This document shows positions 1-11,140 of a stretch of 64,000 nucleotides of DNA, one piece after another. The stretch is from Hofstenia miamia (lineage: Eukaryota > Xenacoelomorpha > Acoela). Numbering within the stretch: the first letter of the stretch is position 1; the number at the start of each line of letters is the position of its first letter. Location of the stretch: the NCBI GenBank assembly GCA_004352715.1, contig SCFE01000097.1, positions 698,159 through 762,158 of the forward strand, read 5' to 3'. Made by a program: the position numbers and the translations under genes. Under the pieces are notes generated by a model. That model ran no database searches. It was given only the letters and a program-made list of their open reading frames with translations, and was not told where the DNA came from.

Positions 1-22
1 ATATATATATATATATATATAT
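1..22. repeat. (AT)n microsatellite at window edge
   Basis: Pure AT dinucleotide run, cut by the window edge. At least ten such runs occur in the window, often next to mobile-element remnants. Confidence 0.95.
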
Positions 23-1539
23 CAGGTCAAATGTTTTACTGCATTCTAATAAAAAAATGATATTATATAGTGTGATGTAGTGTGAGCGCTAAATGCATGA
101 AGCACTTAGGAGTTTGGGGGTAGTCCCTGGAAAACTTAACAATATGCATGCTGCAAAGCTTCTTTAAATTTGAGATGTGGCTATTCCATGAAACCGAGAT
201 CTTTAACTGTTTTTAAGAGAGACATACCTAAATTCACTGAATTTAGTGCATTTGAAAGCAGTTCACACTTACTAAACTTAATAATTTGTAGATTCTTTCG
301 ATTGAAACTCATTTTAATTACATAACACCAAGTGTTGAACGTGATTGAATCACTTTCCAATTTCAAAGGACACTATTTTCAAATCATTAGCAAAAAGGAT
401 GATACATCTGGATAAATAGTATATAATTAAAATGATATTAAATGTAAAATATCTATATCTTATGCAATTCATTTTGATAAAAATATTTCAATGAACTTAG
501 TGAAATATTTTTTCCCATGTTCACGTCAGAAAATATTAAGACCGCCCATTGTTAACTATAACTATTCTAAGCAGGGGTGGAAGTGAGGCGGGTGAGTAAC
601 CTTTTGTCGGATCCTGGTTTAGTAGGGTCGGGTCGTTCAATACTGTTGACAGTAAATATTAATTACATGCATATGTTTTGACGCTGTGTTAAACAATTGA
701 AAGTTGAGTTAGAAGTAATGCATGCAACTAATGCATAGCAAAGCATCAAATTATTTCACTATTGAACATGTGGCCATTTTCAAACGGAATTGCCATTGAG
801 AATAATCTAAGATGCCTTAAACACTGCCTAGCACTCCATAAAAACTTTCATTCATGATAGAGGATCGATATCTGATTGGAATGCAAGCTAGTTTCCTAAA
901 TGATCAGGGCCAATTTGGAGATATGCATTTTCTTACAATTAAATTATATTCTACCACTTTATTAAATTTTCATGATTTTCAAACCTAATTCTTGGTAAAG
1001 GGACTTCATAAATCTATTTCTATCCTCAAAAAATTTCCGTAAGCACTGGCTATTTTCCATACAAGAACTTTCAATACTGAGAAATTACTACTAAATTAAA
1101 AATGAAGCAAAGCATTTCAATCAAACAAAGACATTTGTGCTAATGGAAGATGAAATAGGCTTCAACTTTTTATGTATTATTTTACTAATAAAAAAGTTAT
1201 TGAAGAATGGAATGAAATTGACGATCGATATTATAGATTTCTGATGTCAATAGAAATTTGTTAAATCGTAATTTTCTGGAGAACAAGGTCATAATAACCC
1301 GAATATCAAACAATTATTTCCCCTATAATACTAACACATCATTTATATGATGCTTAAATCATGTTTTGATTAGATACAGAAATTCAACCTTTTACTAATT
1401 ATTGGTATTATTTCGCTGATACAATTGTTTTAAATAAATAATTCTAGTTCTTAAAAAAAATATGTGCATTTAATCAAAATTTGGGTGGTTAACCTTTTTT
1501 ATCTAGAGTATTAGAGACTTCATTTGTAACATGTTCAAT
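23..1539. other. Intergenic, no gene seen
   Basis: AT-rich DNA with no open frame that looks coding on either strand. A G-rich patch near 573-633 stands out from its surroundings but matches nothing I recognise. I found no copy here of the leader-exon block seen upstream of the other channel genes, so the promoter of gene 1 is probably left of the window or lost. Confidence 0.6.
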
Positions 1540-1775
1540 CAGTGGCGTACCCAGGGGGACATGGTGAAATGTCCCCCCGTCAGGTTTCCAAATTTAAGTT
1601 TGTCTGGATAAATCCAAAATTTTTCGTAATAAATTGAAAAATTTAAAATCTATTATCGTGAAATGCATTTTTAAGGTCTATTTTCTCAATATTTTCAAAA
1701 ATGTTTGCGGGGCTTCACCCCGCATTAGGGAATAACAATGATGCCCCCCGTCACAAAATCCTGGGTACACCCCTG
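1540..1775. mobile_element. Short terminal-inverted-repeat element (MITE-like)
   Basis: The left end reads CAGTGGCGTACCCAGG and the right end is the near complement, CCTGGGTACACCCCTG. This gives roughly 16-bp imperfect inverted termini around 236 bp of non-coding DNA with inner GC-rich arms. The CAG...CTG ends and the 'GGCGTACCCAGG' core are typical of non-autonomous hAT-like elements. The flanking 8-mers match at only 4 of 8 positions, so no target duplication is confirmed. Confidence 0.65.
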
Positions 1776-2018
1776 CATATAATATTGTTTTACATTGAAC
1801 ATGTTTAAGTGGCGCTTTTGTGGTACGCTTTAGACTATGGTGAACTATGTAAAGTTGTTTCTAAATTTTTGGTAAAATGATATATTCAGAATCGTTCTCA
1901 TTGAAGAAAAAGAAAATTAACATTTTATACATTTCTACTTGTTTATTCAATACTCATTTTTAATAAATTGATATTTATCATTTATATTTTAAATTTTTCT
2001 ATTCCAATTATTGTTTAG

Positions 2019-3562
2019 ATTTTACGATGAAGATAAATAATAGCCGTGAAAAAAAGATTGAGCCGATAGATGAAAACTTAGACCATGAGGTTGAAACCTC
2101 AAAAGTAATCACTACAATGCAAATGAAAATAAAATGTTTATTTGCTTCCTTTTTTCCCGAGGTTCTTGAAGCTGAAAACAAATCCGTAATGCTGATTTGG
2201 CTGATAATTTACATTTTTAGTTTAGGAGTATTTGCTTTACAATTTAGACCACTGGTGCAGAAGTATCTCTCTTATGACGTAATTGTTCAAATGTCAATAG
2301 AAGAAGTAACCCAATTGGAGTTCCCCCAAATTACAATATGCACAGAAAGTTTCTTCCAAAAATCAAAATTGTTGGAATCTGGACATAATAATAGTTTTTT
2401 TGACCTCGCTTTTATAGATGATGTACATAAATATTATCTTCTCAGCAAAAACACAGATTCAAGAGCGCATTTTGAATGTGAGGGTTTATCAAATTTGATA
2501 ATGTGCGATAATTCCAGAGAGTGCATTCCAAAATTTTGGATGTGTGATACTGAAAAGGATTGCAATAGAGATGGGAATTCATTTGCTGTTGAAACGCATG
2601 AAAACTGTAGTTCTGATGGCAATTTTAGAGTATTTAGCCCTTGCTATTACGGACTTCAACCATGTAAATATGATAAAACAATATGCGCTATGTATTGCGA
2701 TGGGATACATGAGTGCAGTGACCATAGTGATGAACCTGATGAATGTCCTGAGGAAAATGACATAGAGAATGTAATTGCAAATTCTCATGTGCAAACGGTA
2801 AAATCACATAAGCAATTTGGTAAATATAATTATAAAGTTCGCTACTCTAGAAATATAACTATAACCGCTGATTCTAATTTGAATGTGAAGCTGCATTTTA
2901 CGCATTTTTACATAGAGCCAGGATNNNNNNNNNNNNNNNNNNNNNNNNNNNNNNNNNNNNNNNNNNNNNNNNNNNNNNNNNNNNNNNNNNNNNNNNNNNN
3001 NNNNNNNNNNNNNNNNNNNNNNNNNNNNNNNNNNNNNNNNNNNNNNNNNNNNNNNNNNNNNNNNNNNNNNNNNNNNNNNNNNNNNNNNNNNNNNNNNNNN
3101 NNNNNNNNNNNNNNNNNNNNNNNNNNNNNNNNNNNNNNNNNNNNNNNNNNNNNNNNNNNNNNNNNNNNNNNTACTATTCAATTAGGAGTAGAGATGAAGT
3201 AGATTTTACCTCTCTGGAAAATATGACTTTATTTAAGCCCGAAGTAGCAAGCCAACTTGGAATAAACATTAAGAATTTTCTTCTGCATTGTAAATATGAT
3301 GGTAGAAATTGTGCTAATAGAAGAGGTAAAAGCTATAGCGGTTACTTTGAAGATGTACTCAATCCTAAATATGGAAAATGCTTTACTTTTAATTCAGCCA
3401 AAGACAATAAGAGTCGAACAATATCTAGAGCAGGTTCAAAAGGTGGACTACTTTTGTGTTTTAACATTTTCTCAAGTGGTAATGCTCATATTCAATTTTA
3501 TAAAATTCGGAATACAAAGAATAATTTTTTCAATTGATTCAATTAATGTAGAACTCAATTAA
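2019..3562 (+). pseudogene. DEG/ENaC channel gene 1, broken by internal deletion
   Basis: The ATG is at 2027, 8 nt after a TTTAG splice acceptor at 2017-2018, as in the four intact paralogues. It encodes the N-terminus, TM1, the palm strand FPQITIC, two LDLa repeats and the start of a CUB domain, then runs into 247 N. After the gap the channel core resumes (YYSIRS..., LLLHCKYDGRNC, KYGKCFTFNS) in another frame, which probably only reflects the estimated gap size. At about 3452 the text jumps from the GGLLL strand directly into TM2 (VLTFSQVVML). Relative to gene 2 this removes 862 bp (12588-13449 there) and shifts the frame. The Cys-rich palm/thumb region and the G-W-S filter are lost, so it cannot form a normal channel. 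A truncated TM1+LDLa+CUB protein could still be made. The furin-site region is hidden by the gap. An AATAAA lies at 3625-3630. Confidence 0.9.
2925..3171. other. Assembly gap (247 N)
   Basis: The gap hides the CUB domain end and the position of the furin-type site of gene 1. The equivalent interval in gene 2 is of similar length, so the gap size is about right although the reading frame across it is not preserved. Confidence 0.99.
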
Positions 3563-3929
3563 GGAATATGTTTGTTTGCCACGAGCTGTTTTTCTAAGAA
3601 ATTCATTATGTTTAAGTGAAGTGCAATAAATGTTGTCGTAATTTAGTATAATTTCATCATTGGACGTAAATGACAAGAGTAAATATTTTAAAATTGTAAG
3701 ATTTTTGTTCAAATCTTTCCATGAAAGTTTTAAGGAAAAGCCAAATTTGGTCCAAGATGGGCTAATCATTATGGATGCTGCTTACTTTATACATTAAGTA
3801 AAATGTGTAGAAAAATTATTCATATTCGACTTCTTCAAAACATTTAGAGTTCCTAACTTTTACGCCAGTGTTTTTCCTTTTCTTTGGGACCTCAAATTAC
3901 AGTATGTTAGGATACGACAAAATTATAAT
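3563..3929. other. 3' flank of gene 1, nothing else seen
   Basis: Holds a possible polyadenylation signal, AATAAA at 3625-3630, but no coding frame with recognisable content. Confidence 0.5.
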
Positions 3930-4345
3930 GCAGAACTGAGTTGGAATCAGTTTGGGAGAACCGACGGTTCGGTTTCGGGTACAGAATCTAAGAAAAATCG
4001 GGTTCGTTTTCGGGTAAGCCCACATGTTCCGAGAAAACGCCAACTACTTCAAAGAAGGACTTAATTTAGTAATAATTTCTAATATTCATTAGATTTCTCT
4101 TCCTATCAAGAAACAAACAAAGAATGGGATTTAATATTATAAGCAGTGCAATAAAAGTCTAAAAGGAAAACAATATATTATCATTCATTTGAAATTTTGA
4201 AGGTCCGACATTTCGGGTAGGATTCGGGTAAGATGATGTGCATTTTCAGAAATTTCGGGTACATTCGTTTTTAGGTACGTGTTTAAAAAATCGGTTCGGT
4301 TTCAGTTTCAAATTCTGTACCCGAATCCAACTGTGGTACAGAATG
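3930..4345. mobile_element. Imperfect inverted-repeat element with CGGGT motifs
   Basis: The left end (GAGTTGGAATC ... CGGTTTCGGGTACAGAAT) is mirrored at the right end (ATTCTGTACCCGAATCCAAC). Inside are several copies of TTCGGGTA on the plus strand. The roughly 415-bp unit has no coding content and looks like a degenerate non-autonomous DNA transposon. The boundaries are approximate and no target duplication was identified. Confidence 0.55.
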
Positions 4346-7300
4346 TTTTAAGACCTTCGAGGTATAATATGATATTACATAGCACCTAGAAATTTAAAGA
4401 TTCTCAACTTTTTATTGAAACAATTTCCGTGGAAATCAATTGGTAGTTGCCCTGCTGCGAAATATTGACAAACTTTTACAGATTTCAATGGATCGCATGA
4501 ATATATTTGTTAACACAGATGCTAACGGGTATCCTACAATGCCATTTTATAAAGAGGTTTGAGCTTTTCTTTGCAAAGCGATTGTTAGAAAACAAGTGAT
4601 CAAATGTATACCCCAAATTAAATAGAGGCACTAGCAGAGGACTTCATCTTTAGAAATTTATTGATTTTATTTGCACACCAATTTCATACTTTATATTAGT
4701 TGAAAAATTATCATTGATATTTGGTAAGAAACTATTTAGGGGCTGGGAGTAGCATAGATTGGGTCGTACCCCGTTGATATTCAACCTTTTGACCTTGGCG
4801 GGCGTGTCTGTCATGGCTACCATGTAATTTTGTACTTTGGCCGCCTGTGTATCTCTGAGGTCATTGGAAAATGTTTTGTTTTGTTGACAAACAATTTTGT
4901 TTGCAGTCTATTGCTTTCTAAAAGCAATTTTCAAAATCCCATGAGATTAGATTTGTTCAAAATGTAACAATTTTTCTATTCATATTACATAAACAATTTT
5001 TAAATACAAATTGAAAAAAGTTGTAATTAATAATTATTTTCAAACAATTTTTTTTAAACATTGAGAAAAATACATGTTTCACAGACAACGCATATCTCAA
5101 TTGCTAAAATAAAAACTTTTTTTATGACTTGAATCAATAAATATTTCTAAGTAAAAATAATTTTTAAAATAAATATAAATACATGCTTCTACAGATGCAT
5201 ACTCTCACCATACAGAGAAAACGAACATTTATAAATAATAAATTTATTTACAAAGAAAATATGAAATGCACACTAAATGATAAAGTTAATATAGCGAATT
5301 TCATCTACAGTTCAATAAACTGATAATATTAGTCAAACCTTTACGTTGGGATGGGAATACTGTAGGAAACAAACGCAATGTGTATTTGCACGTTATGAAT
5401 TTCACGCGGTAGTATCAAAATTAATGCTTAATAAACAAGTCAAATGAGGTGATAGATCACAGTATAAAACACATGACAATTAAAAGTTTAAACAAATTCA
5501 ATTAAAAATGTGTATTAACAAACAAACGATGTTTTTTTATAATAAATTTACCATTAGACAGTAAATTCGCAGCAATTCATTAAAATAAAATTTATTACGT
5601 TTTTAAAAGAAATATCTGTAAAACTAACAAGAAATTATATTGCAAAAAAGCGTCAAGAATCAAAACAATATCTGAGATTTAATTATAAAAATAGCTTACC
5701 AACAAGTTTGAAATCTTTCAGGGTAGTTGTCTTTCTTTCAGCAATGTGAAATTCTCTTATACCGGATGTGTATATTCTTACGTGTAGAAAGTTGCATGCT
5801 TTTCATAGAGAATGTCAACATTAAGTAGTTTTATCTATTCCTATTTTTCAAGTGTCAAAATGCAACGAATTATAAAAACAGTACAGACATTTGAATTTCC
5901 ATTATGTAATGATTGTACAAAGTTGCACTTCTTCACAGACAAACTCAACATTTCGTGATTTTATCTATTCCCATTGTTCAAGTGTCAAAATCTATCCAAT
6001 CATAAAGATTATTATACATCAAAAAATGAAATTTATATCACTTTAACAATTATCACAATTAAATAAAACATTTCAAATCATATAAAAATAGAATTTTTTT
6101 CGCAAGTTGGAAAACAGTCTCAATTATTATTACCACATGTTTTTCCCAATTTATACGCTTATGTCAATGAAAGTTGCTACAAAACAAACATGTTAATAAA
6201 GTAAAATGATTTATCAATTACCGTCTCTGTTACAAATGAAATGAATATTTTTTCAATACGTTTTTCTCATTGAATTCAAGAATAAAATATTTGCAAAAAT
6301 TATTGATAATATTTATATTAATGTCATAAATTGGTTATTAACGTTTATTGATACACATATATACACAAAATTTAAAAATACCAAATAACTTATTTATTTT
6401 ACATTTTAAAAAATTGTTTAAACTTAAATTTCATCAGGAAGCATTTTTGCAATATTTTGACAATATTTAGAGGGATCGGAAATAAAATTGAACACTGAAT
6501 TTGATCACATTAAATATTCATTATCAAAAATTCCTGCATACGCTTCTTAACCTTATGATTATGATCATCTCTTTTTACCCTATGTCGTAAACCTTCCATG
6601 GAAATTTAGGACATTTTAAAAAATATAACAAATCTTAGAGCATAAACGCAATATTTATGGTTTCTCGCCACCATCCATGACTCAATCCAAAGGATATGAA
6701 ATTAACAGAAACCTTTCAAGTTCAACAGAATCTGTAATCCTATTGTTTTCAGTATCGAATTGTTTCCTTCGTCAATGATTAAAGTAATAATGGAGTTAAC
6801 CACAACAGCACAAAAGAGAACTACATCATTTTATAGCAGACCAGAGATGTCATACCAGATCTACAGTAGTATTTACTTAGGAAAAGAAGAAATTCGGATT
6901 TCAAGAAATGCATGTACACGTACAAAAGTACGTCGACAGAAAGTTCAAAGGGAAAGGCCTACAATGTTTATTCAGAATTGAAACATTGCGCATTTCATTT
7001 TTTTGCCCGAACTTTGTAGCAAATCTGCCTCTATGTATACTCTACTCCTGCTAATATTTTTATTTTGCAATTCCTCACATTTTCGGTAAAAGCTTTCATG
7101 AAAGCTTTTGATAGGCATCTTAAATAAAATTAAATCATTGACTTCGTGAAAAAGGTATTGCTTTAAAATATTTATTATTTTATATTATAGGCATTTGATC
7201 AGACATGGTCCTAAAAAATTTTGAACGTGGGCGGTTCAAATTTTTTACTAATAAGTTATAAAATATTTATTTTCAAATCTTTCAAGGTCTAATCATTTCT

Positions 7301-7624
7301 TGAAAACGTGCAATGATTTATTAGGTTTTCGCAGAAAAATGGTAAAAAAAATATATATATACATGTATATAAGACAATTTTGTTTAAAAATGGTTTATCT
7401 CATCATTCATATAAGGCATAGAAAGTTTTGAAAGGGGAAGTAGTCCGCCCACGCCCAAAAACCACTTCTGCGCTTAATTGAACATATAAAAAATTTAAAT
7501 ATGCTGATGAAAACTAACGCCTGTGGTGACGGAATATGTTACAATTGCAACGTATAATTGCCCAAATGCTTGAATTTAAGTTTAATTAACAATTATTTTA
7601 AATTATGCATAAAATTGCATTAGG
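4346..7624. other. AT-rich intergenic DNA with minor repeats
   Basis: No gene recognised. Two features stand out. First, there is a diverged local duplication: 5785-5875 and 5921-6008 share TTTTATCTATTCC and TCAAGTGTCAAAAT in the same order. Second, CGTGGGCGG near 7226 and its complement CCGCCCACG near 7446 make an inverted pair about 220 bp apart, and the first copy sits in a small hairpin at 7213-7245. A 73-codon frame at 6760-6981 has no recognisable content. Confidence 0.5.
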
Positions 7625-7778
7625 AAAATAATTTATTAACGACTGCTATTAGCATGTAATTAAATGTTCTTTGCTGTGCATTATTACACCTGCTCTGGAA
7701 AATTGCTGCCTAATTATTACTGGTGCCGCCTTACTTGCAAATTCGAAATTTCAATATACAAGAGCCTCAAATATTCAG
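7625..7778 (+). promoter_or_regulatory. Conserved promoter and leader exon of channel gene 2
   Basis: One of four homologous blocks. In order it shows AATTTATTAACGA, CTATTAG, a TATA-like TGTAATTA (7655-7662), an initiator-like ATTACACCTG about 30 nt downstream that contains an E-box CACCTG, then GAAAATTGCTGC and CTCAAATATTCAG followed by GTAAG (donor at 7779). The inferred leader exon runs from about 7686 to 7778 and splices to the acceptor at 11131-11132. The conservation between blocks is directly visible; promoter function is inferred from spacing and position. Confidence 0.75.
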
Positions 7779-8314
7779 GTAAGCAGAGCCCAATCGTTCT
7801 TTTAGCTGTGGTATGTTTAGTAATTGCTTTCAATTTAAAACTCACTAATCAATGATTTATTAAGTTTATTCAAAATTCAAAAAATAGTATAAACTTTTTA
7901 GTCAAAAGTTCTTTTGTCTTAACAAAGGGTTGTTTCTAATAGCTTTTTAAATTTTGCGGTATTTGGCGCAGATCGTATGTCTACGTCGATATTAATGAAG
8001 GAACAAATTGAATTTATTGGATTAACAATCGACACGTGCATATTTGATATACACACTTGTTTGTTGGATGTAGTAAAGAGTAATGCACTCCTATGCAATA
8101 TTTTTATTATCTTTGTTTGGTTAGACACTATGTGTTGAAATGCTTTTTTCTACATTGTTACTAAAGAACATAGATATAGACAAAAACATAGAAATGTATG
8201 ATTTGGTTTGCTCAGTGCACAATATAACTTTTAGGAAAAGCTACAGTAAAGTTTTAAATTTTAATGAAAATTGTTACTTTTTGTAAAAGAAATAATTAAT
8301 GAGTAATATATTTG

Positions 8315-8318
<4 letters not shown>

Positions 8319-8347
<29 letters not shown>
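8319..8347. repeat. (AT)n microsatellite
   Basis: Uninterrupted AT repeat inside the inferred intron of gene 2. Confidence 0.95.
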
Positions 8348-8349
<2 letters not shown>

Positions 8350-10111
8350 GGTGGGTTAAGAAAAATTTTTAAGAAATCTGGCTAAGGATGACAAAATGGC
8401 TACTTACATTCAAATGGTTATATGCCCTTAAATCTAGGTTACTCACAGTGATGTCAAAGTAAACCTAATGTAATTTTTGTATATTGCAGAAAGAACTGAA
8501 CATAGAAAGTGTGTTTTGTTTGGTGTTAAAGCTGTAGAAAACTCATGTTTTTGCTCATTGTGGTAGACTAAATATTTCATCTTGCACAAATAATCGATTT
8601 TTTTTAGAAAAAATAGTTCGCAGGGTAAATTCTTATGTCTTTGTATCTTTATTGCTATTAGTGCAATGTTGTTGAGAACTGGTACAATAAACACAAAAGC
8701 ACTTCATTAAAATATGTTGTTCGAATTCAAAAATAAAGTTATATGACAAAGACTGTTGGAAATCAATTACAAACATTTTTGCATACTGTTTGAAACTAAG
8801 CCATGGCGGATTTCCATAATATACACAATAAGCCTAACTGTCTCTATGCATCTTTCTAAGCCTTGGCTATGGAAAGGAAAGCTATGCATCACTAAGACTT
8901 TTTGAGCTACATTATCAGTCATTTTAGTAGAACCTTCTCATTTTTTGCTGCATAGTTAACCTCCTTTAAGAAATTTGAAATGAGTTATAAAAACTAACAT
9001 GGAAAGATTACCCTTTGAAGATGAATGTTTTTCGTGGAACAAGTATTACTTATAAACATTTGCTATGGCTGACAGTGGCTTTACAGAAAAAGATCTGGTA
9101 TTTACCTAGTATTAACTTCATGATGAGCTGCATGACTTTAAATGGCTATAAAAATGTAATACGTAACAGATGCAAAGACTATCACTGACTGAAATAGAAG
9201 ACGTATATTGCGTGCCAAATGTTCATTTACTCATTTACATAAAATATACCCAAAAGCACTTATTTTTCTTAACATAAATGTGTAATGTTCCTTTGAGCAA
9301 GTAATCTGGACAAAATCATTTTATTTTTTAAGTTTTTCACAATATTCAAAGGCATGAGCCCACGTGTAATTTTACCAAGGCAGCATATGTTTTGGGCCAT
9401 TTTAAGACTGCTTAAAATTCTGTAATACATTTCAAGCTATGTTGTTTATGACTAGTTCTAACTACTCATTACTAATAATGTGCAATTATTTCTGATGATG
9501 AGGGGCATGAATTTAGATAGCCGACATAACTTTAACTGAATTTATGCAAAAATTCCAAGGTTTTAAAAGGACAGCAGACTGTTTAAGGTTAACCGAAAAT
9601 TTTAATTTATTTACAAATATTGTTGTAGTTTGTACTAGGTCTTAAATTGCTTGACATAAATTTTAATATTTACAGTTTAATTTCATAAAAATATTTTTTC
9701 AAGAAATTCACTCAGATTTTTTTAGATAATGCCCCTAGAATATATCAATATCTACACCCCTGAAATTATCGATTAAAGTTAAAGTGAATTGCTCTTTTCT
9801 TATTCAAGCTTTATATAAATAATTATTATAACAAAGCATATGAGAACTAGTTTCAAAATGGCGTTTCTTCAGTGAATAATGGAATAAAGCCACATACTAA
9901 GTGAGATTTCAACCAACATAAAGGTTCCACCTTAGCAATCAACAAAACTTTCTTTGGCTTGAATTTATTGTCATATATCTATTATATTTTAAATATATCA
10001 GTTTAGCTTGTAATATTTTGTTTAATAGCCCATTCTCAAATTGACCAATTTTCCCAAATGTTACTACACTACCATAAAATATCGGCCCTACTAATATATT
10101 AATAATTACAG

Positions 10112-10116
<5 letters not shown>

Positions 10117-10145
<29 letters not shown>
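10117..10145. repeat. (AT)n microsatellite
   Basis: AT repeat directly abutting the left end of the Tc1/mariner-type element, consistent with insertion into a TA-rich target. Confidence 0.95.
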
Positions 10146-10148
<3 letters not shown>

Positions 10149-10819
10149 AGTGTGTCCCAGAAAATGGTTCCTCCATTTTAATTGGTTTAATTAAGGCCCT
10201 TAAGTAGATAATTATGCACAAGTTTCAACGAACTACAAAATCCGAGACAGAATTCCCTTTAATCCTGGAGATAAAACAAAATAAACTTAATGAGACATAA
10301 AACGAGACAGTTTGTCATTTTACAAAACAGATAGTTCATTATCGTCCTTAAGAGCGTCCCTCGATGTGCCATCCATTCCTGGCGATGCACTTCTCGGCTC
10401 GGACAAGCATTTCAGCCATTGCGTTTCTAATAGTATCCGGAGGTATTTGTCCCATAGTATCGATGATGCGCTGACGGAGATCTTGGAGAGGTTTGTAAAG
10501 TAAGGCATGCTTGAGACTGGACACTGGGCAGTCAACCTACCTGTATTTATACCCATTATTTATAGGAGAGGCACCACTTTCAACGCCTGGTTTACCTCTA
10601 CGTGGCTATTGTAATTTTGGTTTTCAGGGAAAATCACACACTGCGAAAATTACCCTGTGCAGCAGCCAACCGTGACACTGGTGCTCTCAACTGTCAACCA
10701 TGACAAGACAACATATTAGGCTATTAGTCAACCACCATTGGATGACAGGAAGTCAAGTTGATTGATTAGTAAATTAATAATTATTTGGAGGAACCATTTT
10801 CTGGGACATTGCGTTTATA
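10142..10819 (-). mobile_element. Tc1/mariner-type (IS630) element, internally deleted
   Basis: The termini are inverted repeats built on TGTCCCAGAAAATGG (left, from 10151) and its complement (right, ending near 10809). The similarity extends out to flanking TATAAA, so TA target duplication is likely. On the minus strand at about 10350-10500 the frame reads LQDLRQRIID, then GQIPPDTIRNAMAEM, then ARNGWHIEGR followed by a stop. This is the typical C-terminus of an IS630/Tc1-like transposase. The rest of the transposase, including the catalytic DDE/D region, is missing, so this is a non-autonomous remnant. Confidence 0.85.
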
Positions 10820-11140
10820 TTTGCCACGAAAATACCCATTTCGAAAGCCAAACAACAAAGTTCAAAAGTAAACAAATTTTTCCACTGCACTTTTATAATA
10901 TTAAAATATGGAAAAATTAGAAAAATTAAGGCATTTTCATAAATGAATATTGCATAGTGAATTTTTTTCGCAACTCTTTCCTATTTAAATTGTTGTATGG
11001 CATTGTTAATTTGAACACATGCCAAAACTGACAAAATTGTTCAAAAATTTCTGCACTATATTACATAAACATTTCTAAATTTTTTATTTAAAAATCATAA
11101 ATTATCTTTTCTAGGTAGTAATAAGTGTTTAGTTTTTAAC

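Larger units (their letters stand above)
7779..11132 (+). other. Inferred 5' UTR intron of channel gene 2
   Basis: Runs from the GTAAG donor at 7779 to the TTTAG acceptor ending at 11132. It holds an (AT)n run at 8319-8347, another at 10117-10145, and the Tc1/mariner-type remnant at 10142-10819. No other gene was seen on either strand. Confidence 0.65.

Noticed and set aside
6760-6981. 73-codon frame, Arg/Lys-rich at the end
   Set aside because: No recognisable motif, and it lies in repeat-bearing intergenic DNA.
7664-7855. 63-codon frame starting MFFAVHYY
   Set aside because: It overlaps the conserved promoter/leader block, and the other three blocks do not keep this frame, so the conservation is not protein-coding.
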